NCBI GenBank assembly: GCA_963663495.1
Contig: OY760427.1
Span: 4,092,001-4,156,000 of the forward strand
DNA: 64,000 bases
Direction of reading: 5' to 3'
DNA from: G963663495 sp963663495
GTDB lineage: Bacteria; Bacteroidota; Rhodothermia; Rhodothermales; Bin80
The position numbers and the translations under genes are program-made. The notes beneath the pieces were generated by a model. The model worked only from the letters and a program-made list of their open reading frames with translations, had not been told where the DNA came from and made no database searches. Of this stretch, positions 29,645 through 40,347 are shown piece by piece. Numbering within the stretch: position 1 is the stretch's first letter; every line of letters starts with the position of its first letter.

Positions 29645-31250
29645 AGCGTTACTGGCAATATCAGCCCTTCTTCTTGCCGCTGCACCAGCGGCACAAGGAA
29701 GGCAGGGAATGGAATCCAGAATTGATTCCATGTTTGCTGAATGGGACCGCACCACCTCACCCGGCGCAGCCGTTGGCGTCATGTACCAGGGGCATGTCGC
29801 ATTTCGCAAAGGGTATGGAATGGCAAGCCTGGAACACGACATTCCGATCACCGCGGCCACTGTGTTCGACACGGCCTCGCTGGCCAAACAATTCTGTGCC
29901 TACGCAGTGCTTCAGTTGGTGAACGCCGAAAAAATTTCACTGGAAGCATCTGTCCGAACGTACATTCCCGAGCTTGATCCGATCATGGACGATGTCACCG
30001 TCCGCCACCTGGTTCACCATACCAGTGGGATCCGGGATTGGCCCGGCATACTGGCTATTGCGGGCTACAAGATGGAGGATGTCATAACATTTGACGCGAT
30101 AATGGCGATGCTGCGTGCGCAGAGGAGCCTGAATTTTGAGCCAGGCTCCCAATTCTCCTACTCCAACTCCGGCTATAACCTTCTGGCGGCCATTGTCGAA
30201 CGGCAGAGCGGCGTATCATTTCGAGCATATGCGGACTCCGCAATTTTCGGACCGCTACAGATGACGCAAACAATGTGGCAGGACGACCACGAATTAGTGA
30301 TGCGTGGTCGGGCAACCGGATACATGCCCGCTGGAGATGGCTTTCGACGAGTAGGTAATAACCTCTCCGCCGTAGGATCCAGCTCACTTTTTTCTTCCGT
30401 GAATGACCTTCTGCGATGGGCGCGGAGTATTGATCCCGGGCAGTCGGACAGCAGTAATGTGGCCAGCCAGATGAACGCCATTGGTGCGCTGAACGATGGC
30501 GCAGCTATTCCCTACGCTTTCGGACATGTAATCGGGACCTTGCGCGGGTTGGAAACGATTACCCAAACGGGCAGCTGGGCCGGCTACCGTAGCGCCCTCG
30601 TACGGATCCCGGAGGAAGGCTTTGCCGTCATAATCCTCGCTAACACCGGCTCCATGAATCCGATTGCCCAAGCGAAAGAGATCGCCTCCCTGTTTCTGAG
30701 CCACGCAATGGAGCGGCCCAGCCCGCCCCCACCCTCGCAACAACACCTGTGGCCCAATCAACTTGACCAATACACGGGCGTGTACGACCTCGGCGATGCC
30801 CATATCGTTCGTGTACAGAGGGCCGTAAATGAGCTGGAAGCCAACGATCGCCGCCTTTCTCCCGCTGGCCCGGACATGTTCGAGGCCGGAGATCGCTACA
30901 CATTCAGGAGAAACCACGACGGAGAGGTTACCGAATTAGTTATCGGCAGGCGTGTGGGGCAGAGGCATGTAGGATACGTCCCATCGCGCGAGGAACTGGC
31001 AAGCATGCAAGGATCCTACCGCAGCGTGGACCTGCAAGCTGATATCACCTTGCAGTACGAAAACGAATACATCCTGCTGCATGCTGCCCGGCGCATGCCG
31101 GTAACCCTGTCTCCCGCTCTCAAGGACATTTTCACGTCAGACGCCTGGTATATGCCAGTGGTCCGTGTCTTGAGGGATGACGCCCAAGTTGTCACCACCA
31201 TCTCCATTTCTAACTCCCGATCCCGGCACATTCGTTTTGAGCGACTTTAG
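29622..31250 (+). CDS. Secreted serine beta-lactamase-fold hydrolase 2
   Basis: 542 residues from the ATG at 29622, which begins a signal peptide (MYRLKDARALLAISALLLA). A longer frame from 29538 lies inside the previous gene and lacks this. Motifs: SLAK (TASLAKQF), YSNSGY and QTGSWAGYR at the third conserved site. A C-terminal beta domain of about 190 residues follows (LDQYTGVYDLGDAHIVRV). It is a clear paralogue of the preceding gene and is translationally overlapped with it. The downstream DUF1549/DUF1553 gene starts inside its 3' end in another frame, suggesting a co-transcribed set. Confidence 0.9.
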   Translation: MYRLKDARALLAISALLLAAAPAAQGRQGMESRIDSMFAEWDRTTSPGAAVGVMYQGHVAFRKGYGMASLEHDIPITAATVFDTASLAKQFCAYAVLQLVNAEKISLEASVRTYIPELDPIMDDVTVRHLVHHTSGIRDWPGILAIAGYKMEDVITFDAIMAMLRAQRSLNFEPGSQFSYSNSGYNLLAAIVERQSGVSFRAYADSAIFGPLQMTQTMWQDDHELVMRGRATGYMPAGDGFRRVGNNLSAVGSSSLFSSVNDLLRWARSIDPGQSDSSNVASQMNAIGALNDGAAIPYAFGHVIGTLRGLETITQTGSWAGYRSALVRIPEEGFAVIILANTGSMNPIAQAKEIASLFLSHAMERPSPPPPSQQHLWPNQLDQYTGVYDLGDAHIVRVQRAVNELEANDRRLSPAGPDMFEAGDRYTFRRNHDGEVTELVIGRRVGQRHVGYVPSREELASMQGSYRSVDLQADITLQYENEYILLHAARRMPVTLSPALKDIFTSDAWYMPVVRVLRDDAQVVTTISISNSRSRHIRFERL

Positions 31251-33047
31251 TAGGCCTGTTTGGGTAATGGTGGGGGTGCTGCTCGGCGCCATCAGCTGCA
31301 CGACAGACGATCCTGCCGGCGAGGCAGAAACCATCGACTTCAACCTACATGTCCAGCCGATCCTGGCTGACCGCTGCTATCCGTGTCACGGACCAGATGC
31401 TAATACGCGGAAAGCGGAGCTACGGCTTGATACCGAGGAGGGCCTTTTTTCCGAGCTAACCATAAGGTCGCGCGGGCGCGTTATCGTGCCTGGTCACCCA
31501 AACCGCAGCGAGGTGATCCGTCGCGTGCGGTCCAGAAATCCTGAATACCGCATGCCGCCGCCAGATGCGAATCTAACCGTGTCTAACGAGGAGATATCTA
31601 CGCTTGCGGCATGGGTAGATCAGGGCGCAGAGTACAAACCGCACTGGTCGCGAATACCACCCCGGTCCCCGAACCTTCCCTCTACCAGACATCAGGACTG
31701 GGCATTGGACACGTTGGACACGTTCGTGCTTGCCCGGATGGAACAGGAAGGCATGGCACCGCTGTCGGAAGCGCCACGCGAAACGCTTATACGGCGCGTA
31801 GCCTTTGATCTAACCGGTTTGCCGCCAACTGTGAAGGAAATTGACGCCTTCCTAGACGACACCGACGATGATGCCTACACCAAAGTCGTAGATCGCATTC
31901 TTGCCTCCCATGCTTACGGTGAAAGGATGGCGGCAGACTGGTTGGATCTGGCGCGCTACGCCGACTCCCATGGCTACCAGGACGATGGTCTACGCAACAT
32001 GTGGCCGTGGCGCGACTGGGTGATCAACACATTCAACCACAATCTGCCGTATAACGAATTTGTGACGTGGCAGTTGGCTGGGGACCTGCTTCCCAATCCG
32101 ACCCGCGAGCAGATTCTCGCAACCGGGTTCAATCGTAATCACCTGCAAAGCCAGGAAGGAGGTATTGTAGCGGAAGAATACCGGGTTGACTATGTAGCAG
32201 ACCGCACGGATACATTCGGCAAGGCCTTCCTGGGGCTCACCATACGTTGCGCTCGCTGCCATGACCACAAGTACGACCCGGTCTCGCAGAAGGAGTATTA
32301 CGCGCTGTACAGCTTCTTCAACAACATCAATGAGTTCGGTAACATCCCCTATGCGGGAGAAGCAAGCCCGACCGTCATCCTCGTTGATTCTGTTGCTGAG
32401 CGCACGCTGGCAGATTTATCGGTCCAGATCAACCATCTCGAGGCTTTAACCGATGTCGGCAGTTCCACGTTTGACGCGGCGTTTCAGTCCTGGCTGGAAG
32501 AGGGTGGACAGTTGCCCGCCCGGCCACCCGGCCTACTTGCGCACTACCCACTGGATGCACCCGAGGATCGCTCGTACTACAATGCGGTTGATGGGGAGCG
32601 CCCGGCCACCCTGATAGGCGACCCGGAAAAAACTCCACGCACCATTCCCGGGCACACGGGCCAGGCGCAAGTACTCGTAGGCGAACCATTTATAGACATG
32701 GGTCCGGAAGTCGGTTACTTCGAACGTAACCAGCCGTTTACCGTGAGCGTTTGGTTCAGCCTACCCGACGCCGATGTTGAAGGCCCCCTATTCAACAAGG
32801 CAGGCGGCCTCTTCAACGGGAAGCGAGGGTATGTGGGCATGATCAATGCAGACAAGACATTTTCTGCCAGCTTAAACCATGTCTTTCCTGCCAACTCCAT
32901 TGAAGTCCATACTGAGGAGCCACTGCCATCGGGCGCATGGCACCATCTGGCCATGACCTACGATGGTTCCAGCACGGCGTCCGGCCTGGCCCTCTACCTG
33001 GACGGAGAGCGGCTACGGACACGTTTAGTAGCCGACAATCTGCGCAA
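31177..33047 (+). pseudogene. DUF1549/LamG/DUF1553 cytochrome-type protein, 5' part, split by IS1634
   Basis: The first 620 codons of a planctomycete-type large surface protein. A lipoprotein-like signal ends in LLGAISC. A PSCyt1 haem motif follows (CYPCHGPDAN), then the DUF1549 domain (DTFVLARMEQEG ... RMAADWLDLARYADSHGYQDD, CARCHDHKYDP), and a LamG-like beta-sandwich (PFTVSVWFSLPDAD, GAWHHLAMTYDG). The frame is cut at 33047 by the IS1634 element. Removing the element and one GCAA restores a continuous frame (NLRKSILYTVDPRTHV). The upstream start is uncertain because the frame overlaps the previous gene by 74 bases; an ATG at 31267 gives a short signal. Confidence 0.9.
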
Positions 33048-35396
33048 CCTAACTTCGCCATCCGGTCAGGGGAAAACGCTGAGTTCCGTCTCCAATTCTC
33101 TCGTTTTTCCCTCCTAATAGCGCTATTTCGGCTAAATTCGGCGTTTTTCGACCTTTTTTAGCCGACTTTTTCGGAAAAGACAATGTGGTGCTATAGAGGT
33201 GTGGACGGGAACCTCCCCCCAAACACCCCGGTACCTTACCCCGTACCAATTCCACACTCCGATCATGTTTATCCGAAACCGACCCTACAAACGTAAAGAC
33301 GGTAAAAAATGCAACAGCTTTGCCCTCATCGAATCCTATCGCAAAGACGGTACCTCCAAACACCGTACCCTCCTTAATCTCGGCCCGAACTTCAACATCC
33401 CCCGCAGTCTGTGGGGGGAGCTGACCCACTGTGTTACTGCCCGACTCAAAGGGAAAGCCAGCCTCCCTTTCCAGAATGATGAAGCCTTTCTCAATGCGGT
33501 CGACGACATCGTTGCACATCTCGAAAGCAAGGGCTACGACATCCATCGCACATCCCATCAGCAACACCTCATTGATCCAGAGAAAACAACCCATCCCGAT
33601 TCCCGGACCGTCGGCGGAGAACGACTGATCCTTCAGACATTGGAACAGCTCGGACTGGCTGTACTGCTACGTTCGCTCAACTTCCGCGAGAAACACGTCA
33701 AGCTCTGCTGTGCGCTGATCGTCGGACGTATGCTCCACCCGGGCAGTGAACGAGAAACGCATAAATGGCTGTGTAAAACCTCCAGTGTTCTGCAGCTTCT
33801 GGATTTGGAACCCCCGAGTCTCAACACCCTCTATCGTTGCACTGATCTGATCCATAAGCATATGGATCAGATCCTGGAGAAACTCTTTGGCATTACCAAA
33901 GCGGTATTGCAGTTTGAAGAAACGATCGTCTTTTATGATTTAACCAATACCTATTACCACGGCAAGAAGAAAGGGAAGTTGTTGTCGCATGGGCGCAGCA
34001 AGGAGAAGCGCAGTGATTGTCCATTGGTTACGCTGGCGCTCACCCTGGATGGTTCGGGGTTCCCCCGCAATGTGCAGATCCTGCGGGCAATGCAGGGGAA
34101 CCGGCAACGCTCAAAGAGGCGATTGAGAAACTAAACGGCGCTACACCCACAGTGATTATGGACTCCGGCATTGCGACGGAGCAGAATCTGCAGTACCTGA
34201 AAGAACAGGGACTGAACTGGATCACCGTGGAGCGTTCCAAAGCCCCTCCAGTCCCCGAAAACAAGCCGGATCAACAGTTTACGACCGCCGGGGGAGTCAA
34301 AATCAAAGCCTGGAAGATCACCAAAAAGGAAAAAGATGTTGAAGATGTTGAAGACGAAAAAGACGTTGAAGATAATGCGGAACTACGCGTGTTTGTGCAC
34401 AGTGAGGCCAAGCAGGCGAAGGAGGATCAGATCCTTGAAACCCAATACAAGAAGTTTGTGAAGGCGCTCACTACACTACATGAGGGACTCTCGAAACCCG
34501 GGTACTTGAAGAACTATGAAAAGGTCACGATAAAGGTTGGTCGTCTGAAGGAAAAGTACAAGAAGGTCTCACACCTGTATGAGGTAGAGGTCAGCAAAAA
34601 GGAGGGCACCAAGCATGCAGCATCCGTTACGGTGACCCGGCGTGCTTCGCATGCGCGTCGCACCCAGGCCAGCGGAGGGTATGTGCTTCGGACCAGTCAT
34701 ACCGGATGGTCGGTGGAAACGGTTGCACGAACCTACTGGCGACTTACAGAGATTGAGCGCACATTCAGAGTCATGAAATCGGACCTCGGTCTACGGCCCA
34801 TCTACCACAGCAGAGATGACCGCATTGAAGGGCATCTGTTCATCACGGTACTGGCTTATCATGCTGCCCATCTGGTTCGCACCAGACTCAAGGAACACGG
34901 GATTCATGATAGTTGGGCGACGATCCGAGACAGGTTGAACAGGATTCGTCGGATTACGACCAAGATGGTTAAGAACCAATATCGGTACCTGATCACGGAG
35001 GTGGATCAGGATCTGCCTCCGAGTATGGTACAGTTCTTTGCGGTACTGGGATACGTGTATGATCCGGATGCGACCCGCACCGTGACCGAGCATGTGGAGG
35101 AAGCGAGTGCACCGGTGAGCCAGCAGCCTCCAGACTCATGACGCATGGTCCCTTCACAACGGTTGAGATAGCGTACTCCAGATGGAGCCACCAGAGCTAC
35201 GTCCGATGGCAACGATCCGAGGTAGATCGCAGCGAAACAGGCGGCAAAACACCAGGTAATCAGGGATTCAAACCACCCTAAACCAACTTCAACCGATCCG
35301 GTAAATCTCACCATCCATTGCTCCTGAAAAAACGGTCCAAATATGGCCACGGGAGAATTCCGTGGGTTAGTAGCACTACAAAATGGCGAAGTTAGG
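33048..35396 (+). mobile_element. IS1634 family insertion sequence, copy 1
   Basis: A 2349-bp element with ends CCTAACTTCGCCA and its complement TGGCGAAGTTAGG, flanked by a 4-bp duplication GCAA (33044-33047, 35397-35400). It contains one transposase gene with a single-base frameshift. A second copy is at 50222-52559. Confidence 0.9.
33265..35141 (+). pseudogene. IS1634 family transposase, copy 1, frameshifted
   Basis: About 625 codons of an IS1634-type DDE transposase. The N-terminus reads MFIRNRPYKRKDGKK, the first Asp is in VFYDLTNTYYHGK, and the second is in VIMDSGIAT. The C-terminal block is YWRLTEIERTFRVMKSDLGLRPIYH with the Glu. Compared with copy 2, one C is missing near 34088 (CTGCGGG versus CTGCCGGG), which shifts the frame after QIL. 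A repetitive acidic stretch (KDVEDVEDEKDVED) is unusual. The element's ends are intact, so it could still be moved in trans. Confidence 0.9.
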
Positions 35397-35400
35397 GCAA

Positions 35401-36766
35401 GAGTATTCTGTACACCGTTGATCCAAGGACCCATGTGCGTACGAACTGGGGTGATGCAGGGAATTTCCGTCTCGGGTTCATGGAATACAACTTCGCTGCC
35501 TTGGACAGCGTCGCCGTTGACGAGGTTCAACTGTACGAGCGCGACCTGACGGACGGTGAAGTCGCCGTGCTGGCGGGAGCGGATGTATCATCTCGCAGTG
35601 CCTTGCGGTCATTCTACGTTAAGGCCGTAAACCCAGCCTATAGTAAGAACTTCACCGAGTTGACGCGCCTGCGAGGCAAGGTAAACGAAATCCTAACCGC
35701 GCAGCCGGAAGTGATGGTAATGGAGGAGCTGTCCGACAGGCGTCCTACCCATGTATTGCATCGCGGCGCCTATGACGAACCCGGCGAGCTGGTTGAGCAC
35801 GGGACCCCGGCTTCAATACTACCGTTCGCGGAAACGCTGCCGCGGAACCGGCTGGGGCTTGCTCAGTGGCTTTTTGACCCTGCTAATCCATTGACGGCCA
35901 GAGTGGCCGTGAACCGGTATTGGCAAATGCACTTTGGCCGCGGTCTAGTCGAAACAACCGAGGACTTCGGCGGTCAAGGCGCCTTGCCGAGCCATCCGCT
36001 GCTGCTGGATTACCTCGCAACATGGTTCAGGGACTCCGGCTGGGACCTGAAGCGACTACACCGCAAGATTGTGCTATCTGCGACCTACCGGCAGCAACCC
36101 GGCGTCGGGTTCAGTCCGCTGCATGCCGGGGCTCCAACCTATAGGTTGCCTGCAGAAATGTTGCGCGACAACGCTTTGGCCGTAAGCGGGTTGCTTGTGC
36201 CGCAAATAGGAGGTCCATCCGTAAACCCGTACCAGCCTGCCGGGCTATGGAAGGAACTGGCCACCCGCAACGCGACGGAATACGTCCAGGGGCAGGGCGA
36301 CGATTTGTATCGAAGAAGTCTGTACACCATCTGGAAGCGCACGACGCCACCTCCATCAATGATGAATCTTGACGCTTCCGAACGCAATGTGTGCACTGTA
36401 CGTCGGCAGGCTACAAGCACGCCCCTGCAGTCCCTGGTACTGTTGAACGATCCTCAGTTCGTGGAGGCCGCGAGGGTACTAGCGGAGCGACTGATTCTAG
36501 AAGGCGGCAACACCGCTAATAGCCGTATTACCTTGGCGTTTCGGATACTTACGAGCCGCCATCCTGAGTTTAAGGAGCTCAAGTTGCTAGTACAACTATA
36601 CGAGGATGAGGCGAAAGTGTACGACAACAACCCGCGTGCAGCCCTATCGCTTCTGGCAACGGGAGATCATCCGCGCAACCCTGCTCTACCTCCGACGGAG
36701 GTAGCCGCGCTGACCATCGTAACCAGTACCGTGATGAACTACGATGAAGCCATCATGAGGCGTTAA
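35401..36766 (+). pseudogene. DUF1549/LamG/DUF1553 protein, 3' part
   Basis: This continues the gene broken at 33047: the end of the LamG-like module (RTNWGDAGNFRLGF, VDEVQLYERDLTDGEV), then the DUF1553/PSD1 domain (NRLGLAQWLFDPANPLTARVAVNRYWQ, RQATSTPLQSLVLLNDPQFVEAARVLAER). It ends four bases before the DUF1501 gene. This pairing with DUF1501 is the standard arrangement in Planctomycetes and relatives. Transcription of the downstream gene may now depend on the element or an internal promoter. Confidence 0.9.
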
Positions 36767-36769
36767 TGT

Positions 36770-38215
36770 ATGCCGGATATGGATGACATCAAATACCTCT
36801 GTACGCGGAGACACTTCCTCGGGAGCAGCAGCCTAGGCATTGGAACTGCCGCACTGGCGACGCTGCTTAACCCGTTGTCGGCGTTCGCCGGAAATAAGGA
36901 GACCGCGGGATTCGACCGCACGCATCACACCGCAAAGGCCCGCAGGGTAATCTACCTCTTCCAGAGCGGCGGCCCGTCGCAGTTGGAGCTGTTTGACTAT
37001 AAGCCTCTGCTACGACAGATGAATGGAGACGAGCTCCCGGAATCCGTGCGTGGGGAGCAGCGACTGACGGGCATGACGGCTTTTCAGAAGTCGTTTCCCC
37101 TGGCCGGAAGCCAGTTTGGATTTGCTAAGCACGGCAGCGGTGGGGCTGATCTAAGCGAGCTACTGCCCTATACAGCGCGCATTGCGGATGACATTTGCAT
37201 TATCCGCTCCATGCACACCGAAGCCATCAACCACGATCCCGCCATAACCTTTTTCCAGACCGGAACCCAGCTTATGGGACGCCCGTCAATTGGCTCCTGG
37301 ATCAGCTACGGCTTGGGATCCACCAATGACAACCTGCCAAGTTTTTGTGTGCTACTGTCCCGTAGTAGGGATGGCGGTCAGCCGCTGTATTCCCGTTTGT
37401 GGGGGAATGGTTTTCTGCCGTCCTTGCATCAGGGCGTGCAATTCCGTTCGGGAAAAGACCCTGTCCTCTATCTGAATGATCCGAGCGGGCTCACACGCAC
37501 CAGCCGGCGGCGCATGCTGAACACCCTTCGCGAACTGCAATTCATGCACCACGAGCGCGTGCTTGATCCGGATATCAATTCGCGGATAGCCCAATATGAG
37601 ATGGCATACCGCATGCAGGCATCGGTCCCGGAACTAATGGACCTCTCCGACGAACCCGACCATGTTTACGACCTCTATGGAGAGGCCGCACGCACGCCCG
37701 GAACGTTCGCTGCGAACTGCCTTCTTGCCCGACGGCTGGCCGAGCGGGATGTACGCTTCATACAGCTGTACCACCAAGGCTGGGACCAGCATGGCAACCT
37801 CCCGCAGGATATCACCCTGATGGCACGCGACACGGACCAGCCTTCCGCCGCGCTCGTCCTTGACCTCAAGCGCCGTGGACTGCTAGAGGATACACTGGTC
37901 ATTTGGGGTGGCGAATTTGGTAGAACCAATTACTCACAGGGCCGGCTGACGGCAGAGACGTATGGCCGGGACCACCATCCGCGATGCTTCTCCATCTGGA
38001 TGGCCGGCGGGGGGATCCAAGGGGGGCTGACCTACGGCGAGACCGATGTCTTCGGGTACAACATTGTCCAGAATCCCGTCCATGTCCATGACTTTCAGGC
38101 GACACTGCTGCACCTTCTTGGAGTGAACCATGAACGCCTGACATTCAGAAATCAGGGCCGACGCTACAGGCTAACGGATGTGCATGGTGAACTGGTAAAG
38201 GACATTCTGGCCTAA
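36770..38215 (+). CDS. DUF1501 family secreted protein
   Basis: A 481-residue DUF1501 protein with sulfatase/alkaline-phosphatase-like features. The N-terminus has a twin-arginine-like signal (CTRRHFLGSSSLGIG, then AFAG). Family motifs are YLFQSGGPSQLELFDYKP, HTEAINHDPAITFFQTG, RFIQLYHQGWDQHGNL, VIWGGEFGRT and GRDHHPRCFSIWMAGGGI. The ATG at 36770 lies three bases after the stop of the DUF1553 part, so both genes were one operon. Function is unknown; the pair is thought to act on extracellular polymers, which is inference from genomic company. Confidence 0.93.
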   Translation: MPDMDDIKYLCTRRHFLGSSSLGIGTAALATLLNPLSAFAGNKETAGFDRTHHTAKARRVIYLFQSGGPSQLELFDYKPLLRQMNGDELPESVRGEQRLTGMTAFQKSFPLAGSQFGFAKHGSGGADLSELLPYTARIADDICIIRSMHTEAINHDPAITFFQTGTQLMGRPSIGSWISYGLGSTNDNLPSFCVLLSRSRDGGQPLYSRLWGNGFLPSLHQGVQFRSGKDPVLYLNDPSGLTRTSRRRMLNTLRELQFMHHERVLDPDINSRIAQYEMAYRMQASVPELMDLSDEPDHVYDLYGEAARTPGTFAANCLLARRLAERDVRFIQLYHQGWDQHGNLPQDITLMARDTDQPSAALVLDLKRRGLLEDTLVIWGGEFGRTNYSQGRLTAETYGRDHHPRCFSIWMAGGGIQGGLTYGETDVFGYNIVQNPVHVHDFQATLLHLLGVNHERLTFRNQGRRYRLTDVHGELVKDILA

Positions 38216-38333
38216 ACCCGTTCCAGCTTGATCGGGTAGGTCCTGCCTGCATTCCACTGACAAACGTAAGGGTTCTTGTCTCTATCAACGCAGACGTCAT
38301 GGCTGTGCTGTATTATGGGCTGGTCCTGCACCA

Positions 38334-38894
38334 TTAATTCAGTTTACCGTCTCGGTATTCCGGAATCGTCCCACCGGAATTGGACACTACCCTGTCCGCA
38401 CCGTCCAGAATCGTCACAAATCCTGAGGAAGGAGTCTGATTGAGATTGCGCAACCGTGACCAGCAAACACCTGAGTACAGCATGTCGTCGTCAATCACCG
38501 CCCGGCATACATAAGCCCCTGGCAGGAATACCGTTGAGATGGATTCTCCGTCCAGCGTGTAGCGCTTTAATGCGTTTTGTCCCCGCGATGTGCACATAAG
38601 CGTTGGTTCGCCGGCGCTGCGTGTGTCAAGCGTGACACCGTGAACAGTTTTGAATGCATGATCTTCATCGCTTTGTCCACCAAACTTCCGGGCAAACTCG
38701 CCATCGCTGGTGAACTGCAGGATCCACTGCGAACCGTAGCCATCAGCGACATAGATGTCTCCATTGGGACCGACAGTAGTTTCGGTGGGATGATAGTCGT
38801 CCTCATCCCCGTAGATACCAATGGTTTTGGGGTTGGGCAACCGTAGCACTTCCTTCCCATCCAGCGTGGCTTTGACCACCTGAGGGTTACCATC
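38334..38894 (-). pseudogene. NHL/6-bladed beta-propeller protein, 5' truncated by TnpB element C
   Basis: About 187 codons of a beta-propeller protein (VGPNGDIYVADGYGSQWILQFTSDGEF, VHGVTLDTRS, YVCRAVIDDDMLYSG). These repeats occur in NHL proteins and peptidyl-alpha-hydroxyglycine lyase relatives. The frame runs into the left end of TnpB element C, and the first codons read there come from the transposon. No matching 5' part is found on the far side (40353 onward), so the insertion came with a deletion. Confidence 0.8.
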
Positions 38895-39066
38895 GGGAGT
38901 TATATGGCTGAGTGCCACGCGTCTTCGCAGGAGTTACTTTTTGTGCTTTGGTGGTGCAGACAGGATGGCTTTCGCCAGTTTTTCATAATCGGTTCCCGCT
39001 TTTCACGAAAAGACTGCAATTATTTCAAATAACTCAACACGTGGGTATTCATGCTATATACTTTCC
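38895..39066 (+). repeat. 172-bp IS1595 deletion derivative in TnpB element C
   Basis: Starts with the same 70 bases as the IS1595 element at 46132 and ends with sequence like its right end, inner terminus GCTATATACTTTCC. Stem-forming pair CCAGTTTTTC / GAAAAGACTG is retained. Confidence 0.8.
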
Positions 39067-39096
39067 ATATATTAGGGAGTTATATACCACAGTGCC

Positions 39097-40347
39097 ATGC
39101 CCGAAACGGTTAGTGCATACCGCAATATCACATACAGGCTATTGCCCGGAAGTCGGAGTAACGCCAAGCAACTTGCTGGATTAGCGGGTGCGTGTAGGTT
39201 TGTGTGGAATGCCATCCTCGCAGAGCAGAGCGAGGCGTACAAGAAAGCGAAAGAGGCTGGAGAGAAGCCGCCCTCGGTACGCTTCTTCTCGCTGGGGAAG
39301 CGGTTCACGGAGCTGCGCCCCACGGTCGAGTGGCTACCTGAATACTCCTTTGGTGTCGTTAGATACACATTGAAATATCAGGCGGATGCATGGAAGGCAT
39401 TCTTCAAGGAGGGTAAGAGAAGACCGAGATTCCATTCCAGACGTGGTAGTACGCCTTCGTTCACGATCCCGGATAACGTAAGGGTTCGGGATGGTAAGCT
39501 GTATATCCCGAAAGTGGGATACCTGGCGCTCCGCAGGCGGGGAGGCAACCCGTACCCTGATGGTATACCCGTCAAAGCCACTGTAAAGAAGAACGCCGGC
39601 AAAGGGTATGCTGTCATCTGCTACAAGATGGAGGCACCTGTAATAGAGGATACCGGCGGTGCTGTAGGCATTGACCGTAATTGCAGGCAGGTCGCTATGG
39701 TCTCCACAGAGGGCGATACAAGCATTATCAGACAACCGGATACGAAGCGTCTTGATGCCAAGTTGAAGCGGCATCAGCGAAGACTGGCGAGACAGAAGAA
39801 AGGCTCCAACCGTCGTAACAGGCGGAAGCATAGAATCGCCCGCATACAGCGCAAGCGTGCTAACATCCTCAAGAATGCGAACCACCAGGTAAGTCGCAGT
39901 ATCGCCAATTGCTCCTCAACGGTGATACTGGAGGACCTGAAGATCAAAGCGATGACTCGTTCAGCCAAGGGGACGACGGAGAGCTTTGGTACAAACGTTA
40001 AACAGAAGTCCGGCCTCAACCGTGGGATACTGCGAACAGGTTGGGGCCAGCTGGATCAGATGCTGAGCTATAAGTGCCGCAAGGTGATAAAGGTTACCGC
40101 TGCCTATACCAGTCAGCGGTGTTCTGTGTGTGGGCACACAGAAGCGAGTAACCGTAAGACACGGAGCAAATTCACGTGTAAGTCCTGTGGACATGCGGAT
40201 AATGCAGACCTGAATGCGGCTGCAAACATACTGGCCTCCGGGATTGGGGCTTGTGCACGGCGAGGGGCGTTCGGGTTACCGACCCCTATGACCCGTGAAA
40301 TTGATACTAGTGCCTCACTGTGTACAGTTGGTCACTCACGTATATAA
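39097..40347 (+). CDS. tnpB: TnpB family (RuvC-type) RNA-guided endonuclease homologue, copy C
   Basis: A 416-residue intact TnpB, differing from copy A at a small number of residues. RuvC Asp in GIDRNCRQVA, Glu in TVILEDLKI, Asp in NADLNAAANI; zinc ribbon CSVCGH and CKSCGH. The ATG is 22 bases from the inner repeat end (GGGAGTTATATACCACAGTG). The stop TAA lies within the outer repeat, five bases before the element end. Any guide RNA read from the right end, as in studied TnpB systems, would therefore overlap the 3' coding sequence and run into flanking DNA (ATCCCTTATTAGG). Confidence 0.92.
   Translation: MPETVSAYRNITYRLLPGSRSNAKQLAGLAGACRFVWNAILAEQSEAYKKAKEAGEKPPSVRFFSLGKRFTELRPTVEWLPEYSFGVVRYTLKYQADAWKAFFKEGKRRPRFHSRRGSTPSFTIPDNVRVRDGKLYIPKVGYLALRRRGGNPYPDGIPVKATVKKNAGKGYAVICYKMEAPVIEDTGGAVGIDRNCRQVAMVSTEGDTSIIRQPDTKRLDAKLKRHQRRLARQKKGSNRRNRRKHRIARIQRKRANILKNANHQVSRSIANCSSTVILEDLKIKAMTRSAKGTTESFGTNVKQKSGLNRGILRTGWGQLDQMLSYKCRKVIKVTAAYTSQRCSVCGHTEASNRKTRSKFTCKSCGHADNADLNAAANILASGIGACARRGAFGLPTPMTREIDTSASLCTVGHSRI

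Noticed and set aside
33044..33117. C-terminus LTSPSGQGKTLSSVSNS on the DUF1549 protein
   Set aside because: These codons belong to the inserted IS1634 element, not to the gene.
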